Source: Candidatus Parcubacteria bacterium (GTDB taxonomy: Bacteria; Patescibacteriota; Minisyncoccia; UBA6257; 2-01-FULL-56-20). From it: a stretch of DNA of 34,743 bases. The translations under genes and the position numbers were made by a program. Where the stretch lies: positions 1 through 34,743 of the forward strand of contig DAHVRZ010000008.1 of the NCBI GenBank assembly GCA_027324805.1. The letters are read 5' to 3'. The notes below the pieces were generated by a model that was given only the letters and a program-made list of their open reading frames with translations, did no database searches and was not told where the DNA came from. How positions within the stretch are numbered: position 1 is the first letter of the stretch; every line of letters begins with the position of its first letter. This document shows, one piece after another, positions 1 to 9,059 of this stretch.

Positions 1-130
1 GGCGGATCTCGAACTCCTTTTACACATGGTAAATGAGCTTACTTATATATTACTCCCTAGACGGGAAAATGCAACAACTGGGGATAACTTACCCCTCTAA
101 ATGCTTATAAATAAAGGGAAAAGAGTGCTA

Positions 131-160
131 TTGACAATATAGATAATATAGTGATACAAT
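131..160 (+). promoter_or_regulatory. sigma70-type promoter TTGACA-N18-TACAAT
   Basis: TTGACA at 131-136, TACAAT at 155-160, predicted start about 167, upstream of the 245-1684 gene. Confidence 0.75.
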
Positions 161-182
161 ATGTTCAGTTCGTTTGCGATTG

Positions 183-238
183 TCCTCCTAGACATTTGCC
201 CCGCAGAATTGCCGCTGGGCGGCAGATGTCTAGGAGGA
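183..238 (+). promoter_or_regulatory. 5'UTR inverted repeat / hairpin sequestering the Shine-Dalgarno
   Basis: tcctcctagacatttgcc (183-200) pairs with ggcagatgtctaggagga (221-238): 18 bp with a single G-U. The right arm contains AGGAGG, 7 nt before ATG 245. Confidence 0.8.
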
Positions 239-244
239 GACATC

Positions 245-1684
245 ATGAACGCACAATCAATTGCAGACCAGACGCGCGAAAGGGCGAGAATTGCCCTCGA
301 GCAAGCCAAACTCAGCCAACAAGAAGCGGATGAACGGAAAAATCAGGAAGCGGCCCAGCGGCTGCGCTCCGACTATCCCGACATCCTCCGTGCCAAAATC
401 TCCGCCGGCCTGAACGTCGAAAAAACCGGCGACTACACACAGGACCTCGGCGCATTCCAGGGGCAGATGCGGGAGTTCGTCAACACGATCCCCGACGCTC
501 TGCTTCTTACCGCGGATTGCGACAAGCTGGCCCAAATCATCGGGTTCAGCGTCAGAATGCTGAGCGTCGTCCCGGATATTCCGGCCTTCGTTCTCGACAA
601 CAACCCGAGCGACGAGCGCCTCAAGCCGTACATCGACGCGGTGCTCAAACGGAACCTCCGCACTCGCACGTTCGCCAACCTTCTCGCAGATCCCGCGATC
701 CGCGAGCGACTGTATGCGACGTGTGAACCGGAAGCTCTGGAAGCTCGCATGAACACGCTGGCCTGGGAAATCCAGACAGCGGGCATCGCGGCAGACGACT
801 ATACCGACACCACAAGGTTCCAGGCGGAATGTCGCAATCGGTGGACGAAGATCTTTGAGGCGGTGGAAGCGGTCAACGCGACCGGCTACTGCCAGCTGAA
901 GAGCACCTACATCCTCGGACGGCGCATCGAGTGGCGGTCGGGGTGGAGCTACGACGAGACCCGTGGGTTCTATGGAGACGGCTCGATGATCGAGACATTG
1001 GATCGATCGTTTATCCTCTCCAAACTGAACGAGGGCAAGGAAGTTGCTCGCATCGCGAAGATCGTCGCCACCTTGAAGAGCTGGGCGGTTGCCATCGAGG
1101 CGTTGCCGACGGAAATCCAGTCGGCGATCGGTGAAATGGCCGGCGAATGCCCGGGGGAATGGACGGCGCTTCAGAAGCTCGTCTACAGCGCAGAGCGCTT
1201 CGGTGTCTGGTCAACCAACCAGTGCATCGATACCCATCAGCATCCGCTGTATATCGGCAAGCTCACCGAGCCACTGCTCGAAGTCCTGGATGGATACGCA
1301 ACGGCCAATCCGGCTGCGGCGGTAACCATTCTCCATTTCCTCGCCAACTGGATCGGGTCAGCGATGTTCTATAACTGCCCCGAGGAAAGCTTGGTGGACA
1401 ACGGGAAAGAACCAGAAGCATGGATTGAGGCGCTCAAACAGCCCGAGGCCCAGCTGGCATTCACCGCCGAGCAAGACCCAAAGCAGGTGCAACTCTACTT
1501 CCAACGCCTCCTGTCTGTGTGCGAACAGCACATCGACTGGCGCAAGTACGGGGACTTCAGCTTCCGTTGGTATCAGGACCGCACACCGGCAGAGGTCGCC
1601 GTCGAGTGGGTCGCCGTCTACAACGACGAACCCTACTGGCAGGCGAAGGCCGACGCGAAGAAGGCCGCCCCTGGTCTGGCATAA
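245..1684 (+). CDS. hypothetical protein (480 aa), no family recognised
   Basis: Long ORF, SD aggagga before ATG 245. The track start at 161 lies upstream of the predicted transcription start. Confidence 0.8.
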   Translation: MNAQSIADQTRERARIALEQAKLSQQEADERKNQEAAQRLRSDYPDILRAKISAGLNVEKTGDYTQDLGAFQGQMREFVNTIPDALLLTADCDKLAQIIGFSVRMLSVVPDIPAFVLDNNPSDERLKPYIDAVLKRNLRTRTFANLLADPAIRERLYATCEPEALEARMNTLAWEIQTAGIAADDYTDTTRFQAECRNRWTKIFEAVEAVNATGYCQLKSTYILGRRIEWRSGWSYDETRGFYGDGSMIETLDRSFILSKLNEGKEVARIAKIVATLKSWAVAIEALPTEIQSAIGEMAGECPGEWTALQKLVYSAERFGVWSTNQCIDTHQHPLYIGKLTEPLLEVLDGYATANPAAAVTILHFLANWIGSAMFYNCPEESLVDNGKEPEAWIEALKQPEAQLAFTAEQDPKQVQLYFQRLLSVCEQHIDWRKYGDFSFRWYQDRTPAEVAVEWVAVYNDEPYWQAKADAKKAAPGLA

Positions 1685-1721
1685 CCGCCAGACATGCAAT
1701 TGATGTGCGTTCCCTCTCAGA

Positions 1722-1754
1722 GGCCGCAGGACAAATCAGTCCCGCGGCCTTTTT
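1722..1754 (+). terminator. Rho-independent terminator
   Basis: ggccgcaggac-aaatca-gtcccgcggcc followed by ttttt. Confidence 0.8.
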
Positions 1755-1869
1755 CATTTCACTAAAGAAAATTTTCTCCTAACAAAGCGGTTCGGAAGTT
1801 TTCCAATTCCCGCAACAATCAAGGTTTTTGCCATATCTCCCTATGTGAGTTGTGATAGAATAAAGGGAA

Positions 1870-3234
1870 ATGATCAGCATCAATGCGCGGAGGGTGCTCT
1901 ATTCGCTGATTGGTATTGCGATAGCTTCCTTGATCGTCTTTTTCCTGGAATTATTCCTGGCTTTTTCCGGTGTCTTTAATATAACCTCAAACGGCAGTGC
2001 TTTGTGGTTCCAGCTCGTTTACCTGATTGTGGTGTATGGCATAGGCATCCTGATCGGATTGCTATGGGAAAAGTCATCCCGGGCTCGTTATATGGCTTAT
2101 GCCGCCAAGGTTGCGGGCGATCCAGTATTGCAGGAACGTGCGAAAAAAATCTATACGATAGCGCTGATCATAGCTATTATCATCGAAGCTTTCTATCTGC
2201 TTTCAAGCGCCGTAGTGCTTTTTTCGACCTTCACGAGCGGCGTCGTCATCATGCTATCTTCAGCTCAACTCGCCAGTTTGTGGATCGGAACCATTCGTTA
2301 TATTGTCTTCGGCCTTATCTTCTTGTGGTTATACAGTGAGCCTGCCCAAACGGATGTTCCATTCACGCTCAATCTGAAGAAGGGCATTCTTTCTTTCGTT
2401 ATTTTTTTCTTTGCGATGGCGGGCTTCAATATTTTCGGCCTTAGCATGTTCAGATTTTCATCCACTGCGGGTATGATGTCGGTTCAAACTTCGCAAACCG
2501 GCGCTATTGCGAGCACTACGCCGAGCGCTCTTTTTATCGATTCTCTTTCTCCTTCGTCCACCCCTGCATATTCGCAGGGAGGGAACGGATCGGCCGCAAC
2601 AATACTTGCCCAGCCACTGGAAGTTACCATCCACGGCAGCGGCTTCACGCCGACGGGCAACACGGTGAATTTCATCTATGGTCCGGTCGGCAATCTCACC
2701 TCTACAGACGGCAAGACTATCGTTTTCAGTTTCAGTAAACCGCAAAGCCAGCTTGCGCAATGCACGGGTGGCGTCATGGCGACGATATTCTGCGAGGATA
2801 TCCCGGTGGGCACCTACCCCGTTTCCGTAACCAACGCCAACGGCACGAGCAATCAGATACTGTTCAGCGTGACTTCGACCCCTGTTGATAATCAAAGCAA
2901 CAACACTCCGATTTCGGCAAAACCATCCATCGCCATCCTCTCGCCAAGCGGAGGTGAAACGTGGCAGGTGGGACAAGAGCAAACGGTCAGATGGACTTCT
3001 GTTGATGTAAAAAACGTTGCAATCTTTATCCATTTCTCAAACGGCGGTATGTGCCGTGAAGGAATCGTCCCTGCTTCGCCCGGAGAATATTCTTTCGTCC
3101 TTAGCCCGGCATGCCCCGGCATCCCGGCCACGCTCACCACCGGGCAGTACACCATAAACATTACCGATACCGATCCCGGGAGCAATAATCCCGAGGCCTG
3201 GAGCAGCCCGTTCACCATTGTTGCCGCGCAGTGA
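1870..3234 (+). CDS. membrane protein, N-terminal four-TM (DUF5671-like) region plus extracellular IPT/TIG-like and Ser/Thr-rich C-terminal domains
   Basis: Several hydrophobic segments in aa 1-200, then beta-rich motifs (LEVTIHGSGFTPTGNTVNF; SPSGGETWQVGQEQTVRWTS). Confidence 0.75.
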   Translation: MISINARRVLYSLIGIAIASLIVFFLELFLAFSGVFNITSNGSALWFQLVYLIVVYGIGILIGLLWEKSSRARYMAYAAKVAGDPVLQERAKKIYTIALIIAIIIEAFYLLSSAVVLFSTFTSGVVIMLSSAQLASLWIGTIRYIVFGLIFLWLYSEPAQTDVPFTLNLKKGILSFVIFFFAMAGFNIFGLSMFRFSSTAGMMSVQTSQTGAIASTTPSALFIDSLSPSSTPAYSQGGNGSAATILAQPLEVTIHGSGFTPTGNTVNFIYGPVGNLTSTDGKTIVFSFSKPQSQLAQCTGGVMATIFCEDIPVGTYPVSVTNANGTSNQILFSVTSTPVDNQSNNTPISAKPSIAILSPSGGETWQVGQEQTVRWTSVDVKNVAIFIHFSNGGMCREGIVPASPGEYSFVLSPACPGIPATLTTGQYTINITDTDPGSNNPEAWSSPFTIVAAQ

Positions 3235-3272
3235 TCGTGCGCGGCAACGATTTTTGAGGCGTATCCCCAGCG

Positions 3273-3668
3273 TTATGCCGCCAGGAGATTTTTCACTTCT
3301 TCCACAAGCTTGGAGAGATCGTCGGTCTTTCTTACAAAGCCTCCTGCGCCGGCCTCTTTTGCGAACATATTATCGGTCTTGTCGGTTTCGCCGTCGCGAG
3401 GATCGCCGAAGTTGGTCACGAAGATGACTTTGATTGAGGCGGTCTCGGGGTCTTGTCTCAGCTTCAGGAACGCTTCGTGACCATCCATGCCCGGCATCTG
3501 TACGTCGAGAAGGATGAGGTCCGGCTTGGCCGCTTTGGCTTGGGCAATGCATTCTCCGCCGTTTGATGCGGTCACTATGTTGTAGCCGAGGGATGCGAGC
3601 TTCTCGGAAAATATTTCACGGAAGTCGGCTTCGTCGTCCGTTATGAGGATGGTTTTTGGGGTGTCCAT
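3273..3668 (-). CDS. stand-alone response regulator receiver (CheY-like)
   Basis: MDTPKTILITDDEADFRE...LILLDVQMPGMDG...VRKTDDLSKLVEEVKNLL; ATG at 3668, just downstream of a TACAAT box. Confidence 0.9.
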   Translation of the reverse strand: MDTPKTILITDDEADFREIFSEKLASLGYNIVTASNGGECIAQAKAAKPDLILLDVQMPGMDGHEAFLKLRQDPETASIKVIFVTNFGDPRDGETDKTDNMFAKEAGAGGFVRKTDDLSKLVEEVKNLLAA

Positions 3669-3758
3669 ATTGATGATTGTACCACACGACATGTACACTG
3701 TAGGCAGCCCTTGCAAAAACGATCCATAAAGGGACATCACAGCGAAGGAGAAGGGACA

Positions 3759-5525
3759 ATGTTCAAAATCCGTTTGGCGGAACCGGACGACCTTCCGGCC
3801 ATTATGAAAATCGAGCGGCAAACTTTCGGGGAGGTCGGCGTTTCGGCGATGGCTTCCACTGAACTGATGTTGGAACGGATCTCGTTGCTGAATGCGGCGC
3901 CGCCGGGATGGTTTTTGGTGGCGATCAATGATCGCGGTGAGGTGGTTGGGGATGTTGTTCTTCAACCCACCGATCTCGATCCCGATCACTGCACTTCGTG
4001 GGCGAATGCCACGAACGGAGGCCGTTTGACCGGAACCTTCAAGGAGGACGGCAAGAATATTTATATCGTATCGTTCGCGGTACGGGCGGATGTTCCCGAA
4101 CTCCTTGTTTCATTGCCGCTTTTCCGTGCGTTGATTGATCGATGGAAGGAGCATGGCGGATTTCTTATGTTTTGTTCCCGTATGCCCGACTTTGGGCGCA
4201 TCCATGCGCAATCGGGGATAGGGCCGGAGGAATATATGCGGCTTCGCCGTGGCGAGGGGCCGCGGGATCCTGTATTGCGGCTCTGGTGGGCGGTAAGCGG
4301 AAAGGTGTGGCCTTACAAGCTGCTCCTGAACGGTTATCCACCCGATACGGAGTCCGGCGGACACGGGGCGCTTTTTGCGCTCGATGATCCGACGCGGGCA
4401 TTCTGTGCTGTCACCGAGTTGCCTCAAGGCGGAAGACGGAACAATGGCGCATTGCCGATCATTCAAGACAATGATATTCGTCCTGAGCTTCTTCAGGGCG
4501 GATGGCGTTCGTGGTGGGATGTCGGCGAACGACGTTTTGTCCGGGCGCTCACGCTCTATATCCCGTTCGGATGTCCCGATTGGGGCGAGACGGACGGCAA
4601 ACGCAACACAATGTGCACGTTCTGCGATCTGCCGAACAGCGTCGTCGGATATCGCGAGCAATTCTCCGGAGGCAAGTCAATTGAAGCACCGGAGCATATC
4701 GCGATGTTCCGGGCAACACTTCGAAGCGCGCTCGACGGGGCCGAACCCTTTCATACGCTCATGGTTTTCAATGCCGGTTCATTCCTTGCCATGCCTCCTG
4801 CGGTGCGGGAGGCTGTGATAAGGGATGTTGCGGCATATGAAGGGATCCGTCGGCTTGTCATCGAATCGCGAGCAGAGCTCATCACTGTCGATGCATTGCG
4901 TCCGATCGTGTCCGAACTCAACCAGCGTGGCATCGGGCTTACGATGCGCATCGGCGTCGAAACGCAGGATGAAAAGCTTCGGCGTACGGTGCTCCGCAAG
5001 GGACACACACGGAAACAGCTCCTTGCGGCTGTTGCGATCCTCAAGGAATTCGGCGTACGTGCGGGCGGCTATACACTGCTCAACCCGGCTCCCGGTCTTG
5101 ATCCGCAATGGGCGGTTGACGAATGTCTGAAGACGCTCGATTTCGTCCTTGGCTCCGGTGACGGATGCCTGGGGATGGATGAGGCGTATTTTTGCTCCAC
5201 AAACGTCGGCGGGCCCGTCATTGAAAAGGAATGGAGAGAGGGGCGATTCGTTCCTGCATCGCTTTGGATGGTGTATGCAACCCTGCGGCATGCCATCGAA
5301 CGCCATGAGGGGCGCATCCATCTTCTTCCGTTCAAGGACATGCCGGAGCTTAAGGCCGTTCCGTCGAATCATGTACTTCGGGGCATTCCTGAGAATCTTT
5401 CGGGGGCCAAGGGATGTGACCGTGCGTTTCATGCGATGTTCGATCGCTATCGCGAAACGATGGACCTCGCGGTTCTTATTCCGCCGGAATGCACCTGCAG
5501 ACCTTCGTGGATCGGGTCGCTATAA
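3759..5525 (+). CDS. GNAT acetyltransferase-like N-terminus fused to a radical SAM domain
   Basis: FKIRLAEPDDLPAIMKIERQTFGE (GNAT-like start); CPDWGETDGKRNTMCTFC (CX13CX2C) in a radical SAM/Elp3-RaSEA-like context; SD aaggag. Confidence 0.75.
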   Translation: MFKIRLAEPDDLPAIMKIERQTFGEVGVSAMASTELMLERISLLNAAPPGWFLVAINDRGEVVGDVVLQPTDLDPDHCTSWANATNGGRLTGTFKEDGKNIYIVSFAVRADVPELLVSLPLFRALIDRWKEHGGFLMFCSRMPDFGRIHAQSGIGPEEYMRLRRGEGPRDPVLRLWWAVSGKVWPYKLLLNGYPPDTESGGHGALFALDDPTRAFCAVTELPQGGRRNNGALPIIQDNDIRPELLQGGWRSWWDVGERRFVRALTLYIPFGCPDWGETDGKRNTMCTFCDLPNSVVGYREQFSGGKSIEAPEHIAMFRATLRSALDGAEPFHTLMVFNAGSFLAMPPAVREAVIRDVAAYEGIRRLVIESRAELITVDALRPIVSELNQRGIGLTMRIGVETQDEKLRRTVLRKGHTRKQLLAAVAILKEFGVRAGGYTLLNPAPGLDPQWAVDECLKTLDFVLGSGDGCLGMDEAYFCSTNVGGPVIEKEWREGRFVPASLWMVYATLRHAIERHEGRIHLLPFKDMPELKAVPSNHVLRGIPENLSGAKGCDRAFHAMFDRYRETMDLAVLIPPECTCRPSWIGSL

Positions 5526-5540
5526 TCGAAAAAAGGAAGC

Positions 5541-5567
5541 GGGACAGCGAATGCTGTCCCTTTTTTT
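5541..5567 (+). terminator. Rho-independent terminator
   Basis: gggacagc-gaat-gctgtccc-ttttttt. Confidence 0.9.
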
Positions 5568-5608
5568 ATTTTCCACGAGATCCTGCTTCCGCATGTTAGA
5601 ATGAAAAC

Positions 5609-7810
5609 ATGCTTATCGTTGGCACTGTAGTCGCCATTATTGTTGTGAACACGCTTTTTGGCCTTGGGGTCTTTTTGCGCGATCGAAGATCTGCGGAAAA
5701 TGTGTTTTACGCGTTTTTTGCGTTTTTTGCCAATGCATGGATTGCAAGCAACTTTCTTGAGAACGAGCCAAGCTTTGTCGGTATTGGTAATCTTTCGCTT
5801 TTTCTCCGCTTGGATTTCGCATTCGCGATTGGAGGATTGCTTTTATGGCTCCTTTTTTGTCATACCTTCATTGAAAGAGGGGCTGGTACAACCGGTATGC
5901 CGCGATGGTTATTATGGACCACTACGAGCGTTGGGACGATCCTTGCGGCATTGTCTTTTACGCCGGCCATCATCCGCAATGTATCGTTTTCCGACGGCAT
6001 CATTCATTTTAGTGAAGGGCCATTTTGGATTTTATATGCGATTATGCTGCTTGTGTTCGCCATCGGGGGATTGTGGCTCTTGTTTCTTGGTCATGCCCGC
6101 GCACGTCGCGCCGGGCGATGGCTTGTCCGCGAGCAGATCGACCTCATCCTTGGGGGGTTCTTCGTCTCGGTCGGGAACGCTATCTTCATCAATCTCTTTC
6201 TTCAGACATTCATACCGATCAGCCTCGATATTTCGCGCATCGGACTCTATGGCTTTGTGATCCTTGTCGCGGCGACCGGGTATGCGATGACCCGTACCTC
6301 CCTCTTTGACCTTAGGCTCGCGATCGCGCGGACAGTTTCTTTTGTCGTCCTTATGGCGGCGCTCGCATTGGGATATGTCGCCGTATTTTTCGTCATTGAC
6401 GCCGTGTTTGCGGGGAACCGGATCACCCTTCCGATCCTTGCGCCCCTTTTTGTCGTCACGCTTGCGGTCACACTTTCGTTCCAGCCCATTGCCCGCGCGT
6501 TCCGAAAAGCGACCGATAGGGTATTTTTTCAGGAACACTATGATCCGGAAAGACTTCTTGCCGACCTTACGCTCGTGATGGCGGAAACGATCGATCTCCA
6601 TTTGCTTTCGGAGAAGGTCCTCGATGTGCTTCTCAGCGGGATGCATATCACAAAGGGAGCGTTTTTCTTTGTGCGCGATCACGGGATCACCGGCGTCGAG
6701 CAGAAGAACTTCCGCTTTTTCTCGCCCTATCCCGCCGAGATCGAGAAGCTGTTCCATGCCGAGGGTCCGCATGCCGCAGACCGCTGGGTGCTCGCGGACG
6801 AACTCGAAGAAGGATCGTTCTTGCGCGCTGTGTTTGCGCGGTATGACATCGCTTTCGCAATGCCGATCAGAGTGGAGGGGAACGAGGTTGCCGTACTCGT
6901 GCTCGGGCCGCGCGGTTCCGGCGAACGCTATTACGAACAGGAGGTGAAGGCGCTTTCGGTGTTCGCCGAGGAGGCCGGCATCGCGATTCAGAACGCGGAA
7001 TCGTACGAGGCGATCCGTATGTTCAATATTGAACTGGAACATATGGTGGACGAGCGTACGAAGGAGCTCAGGGCCACCCAAGTACGGGAGCTCGCGAAGG
7101 CGAGGGATGTGGCGCGTCTCAAGGATGAATTCGTATTCGTTGCGGCGCACGAGTTGAAGGCGCCCGTCGCGGCGATCAAAGGATTCGTCGAACTTGCAGG
7201 GGAGTCGCAGGATGCGCTTCCGGACAAGGTGCGCCACTACATGGATTCCATTTCCCGCGTGAGCAACAATCTTTCGCAGCTTATCAGCGACCTGCTGGAG
7301 ATCGCCCGTTCCGATGAGGGCGCGCTCAAAGTGGAGACGACATCCGTATCGCCCACGGCCGTCGTGGAGGCGGTAGTGAAGGAGCTCAGGCCGCTTGCCG
7401 TCCAAGGAGGCGTCGACCTTCGTATAGGCTTGCACGAAGGCGTTCCCATGATCTCGGCCGATGAGGGGAAGCTGAGCGAGGTCATCACCAATCTCGTGAG
7501 CAATGCAATAAAATACAACCGTGGGGGTGGTTTTGTGGAAATATCGTTCCGCGGAATGCCGCCGTATCTTGCAATAGACGTGCGCGACGACGGCTATGGC
7601 ATTCCCGCCGCAGACCAAAAAAAGATATTCGGGAAATTCTTCCGCTCTTCGAATGTGAGCGCTGCGGGGAGGAGCATTCCGGGAACCGGCCTCGGTCTTT
7701 TCATCACGAGGATGCTCGTAGAGCGCATGGGAGGAGCGATCACCTTCACCTCCGAGGAGGGGAAAGGGTCCACGTTCACTGTGGCGCTTCCTTTAGAGAA
7801 GGCCGCGTAA
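5609..7810 (+). CDS. sensor histidine kinase: N-terminal 7TM region, GAF-like domain, HisKA + HATPase_c
   Basis: Hydrophobic N-terminus; FVAAHELKAPVAAIKGF H-box; NLVSNAIKYN N-box; DDGYGI and GTGLGLFI G-boxes. Confidence 0.92.
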   Translation: MLIVGTVVAIIVVNTLFGLGVFLRDRRSAENVFYAFFAFFANAWIASNFLENEPSFVGIGNLSLFLRLDFAFAIGGLLLWLLFCHTFIERGAGTTGMPRWLLWTTTSVGTILAALSFTPAIIRNVSFSDGIIHFSEGPFWILYAIMLLVFAIGGLWLLFLGHARARRAGRWLVREQIDLILGGFFVSVGNAIFINLFLQTFIPISLDISRIGLYGFVILVAATGYAMTRTSLFDLRLAIARTVSFVVLMAALALGYVAVFFVIDAVFAGNRITLPILAPLFVVTLAVTLSFQPIARAFRKATDRVFFQEHYDPERLLADLTLVMAETIDLHLLSEKVLDVLLSGMHITKGAFFFVRDHGITGVEQKNFRFFSPYPAEIEKLFHAEGPHAADRWVLADELEEGSFLRAVFARYDIAFAMPIRVEGNEVAVLVLGPRGSGERYYEQEVKALSVFAEEAGIAIQNAESYEAIRMFNIELEHMVDERTKELRATQVRELAKARDVARLKDEFVFVAAHELKAPVAAIKGFVELAGESQDALPDKVRHYMDSISRVSNNLSQLISDLLEIARSDEGALKVETTSVSPTAVVEAVVKELRPLAVQGGVDLRIGLHEGVPMISADEGKLSEVITNLVSNAIKYNRGGGFVEISFRGMPPYLAIDVRDDGYGIPAADQKKIFGKFFRSSNVSAAGRSIPGTGLGLFITRMLVERMGGAITFTSEEGKGSTFTVALPLEKAA

Positions 7811-8059
7811 CCCGCCGGCGGCACCCATCATCGTCTTTGCCATCCGTTTTTGAATGTTCTTTTGGGCCTCGTTGATGCAGTCCGCGAGCGCACGTTCCTG
7901 TTCCGCCTGCTCGAGCGCGGGATTGAGCATGATGCGCTCCACTTCGAGCGTTCCATTCACCGTAACGGTAATACCCTTCTTCTGCACGGTCTCATGCTCT
8001 TGCTTCATGGAATCCTGGAGCTTTTTCAATTCCTGTATCTGTTTGAGCTGGTCGAACAT
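7793..8059 (-). CDS. YbaB/EbfC family nucleoid-associated protein
   Basis: MFDQLKQIQELKKLQDSMKQEHETVQKKGITVTVNGTLEVERIMLNP typical of YbaB/EbfC; 88 aa. Confidence 0.85.
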   Translation of the reverse strand: MFDQLKQIQELKKLQDSMKQEHETVQKKGITVTVNGTLEVERIMLNPALEQAEQERALADCINEAQKNIQKRMAKTMMGAAGGLRGLL

Positions 8060-8077
8060 CGGGAATGATTAACAAGG

Positions 8078-8938
8078 TTATATTTTTTTCAATTCCGTAT
8101 CAGCATCGTCTGCGCCGCGTGCCACGGATTCGAGCGACGCATATTCCGATTTCAGTTCATCAATCTTCTTTATCGTCACATCGAATGATGCATTGCCGAG
8201 CGGCAGGTGATGGTTTGGTCCTCCCTTTTCGACGTCGGCGATGATGGCCGCTGCGGCCTTTTGGGGATTACCGGCCTGATGGCCGCTTGCCGCGCGGAGC
8301 ATCTCCATGCGTGCGCGGGCGGGCGTGCCGTCGTATGCGGCGATGGGATGGTGCGTGTCGTGCGCGGAGCTGCCGGCCCAGTTGGTACGGAAGCCACTCG
8401 GTTCGACGGCGAGCACGCGGATGCCGAACGGTTCTACTTCCTGGCCGAGCGCTTCGGAGATCCCCTCGACGGCGAACTTCGTCGCGTTATAGAAGCTCAC
8501 TGCGGGGCCGCCCTTCATGCCGGCCACGGACGCGATGTTCACGATCGTGCCGGACTTCTGCTCACGCATGACGGGGAGCACCGCTTTCGTCATATGGACC
8601 AATCCCCAGAAGTTTATCTCGAACATGCGGCGCACTTCGTCCTCCTCGCTCTCTTCGAACGCGGCGAAGTAGCCGATACCGGCGTTGTTCACGAGAACGT
8701 CGATCCGCCCGAACTTCTCCGTTGCGGCCTTTACCGCCGCCTCTATCTGTGCGGGATCGGTGACATCGAGTTTGAGAGCGACCGCATTTGCGCCGCCCGT
8801 CTTGTCCGTCGCTACGATATCAGCGACCGTCTGCGGATCGCGCGCCGTCACCGCTACACGATCACCGTTCACAAGCACCGCGAGCGCAAGCTCCCTTCCG
8901 AATCCCGTCGAGCACCCCGTGATGAACCACGTTTTCAT
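8078..8938 (-). CDS. SDR family NAD(P)-dependent oxidoreductase
   Basis: TGCSTGFGRELA glycine motif, NNAG, YNATK (YxxxK) catalytic motif. Confidence 0.93.
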   Translation of the reverse strand: MKTWFITGCSTGFGRELALAVLVNGDRVAVTARDPQTVADIVATDKTGGANAVALKLDVTDPAQIEAAVKAATEKFGRIDVLVNNAGIGYFAAFEESEEDEVRRMFEINFWGLVHMTKAVLPVMREQKSGTIVNIASVAGMKGGPAVSFYNATKFAVEGISEALGQEVEPFGIRVLAVEPSGFRTNWAGSSAHDTHHPIAAYDGTPARARMEMLRAASGHQAGNPQKAAAAIIADVEKGGPNHHLPLGNASFDVTIKKIDELKSEYASLESVARGADDADTELKKI

Positions 8939-9059
8939 ATTTATGATTTATTGATTTTATTGATTATGCGGCCTTCGTTCCAAGATTATAGCACACCATT
9001 GCCCTTGCCAACGCGGTCGGGCGCATATATAAAAGAATCAGCGCAAGGAGGCGCATTCC

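Noticed and set aside
161-244. Upstream ATG 161 as start of the first gene
   Set aside because: It overlaps the promoter and hairpin and precedes the predicted TSS; ATG 245 has an SD.
6032-7618. 528-aa minus-strand ORF
   Set aside because: Opposite a clear histidine kinase; composition (RKHRDRE-rich) is typical of a shadow ORF in GC-rich DNA.
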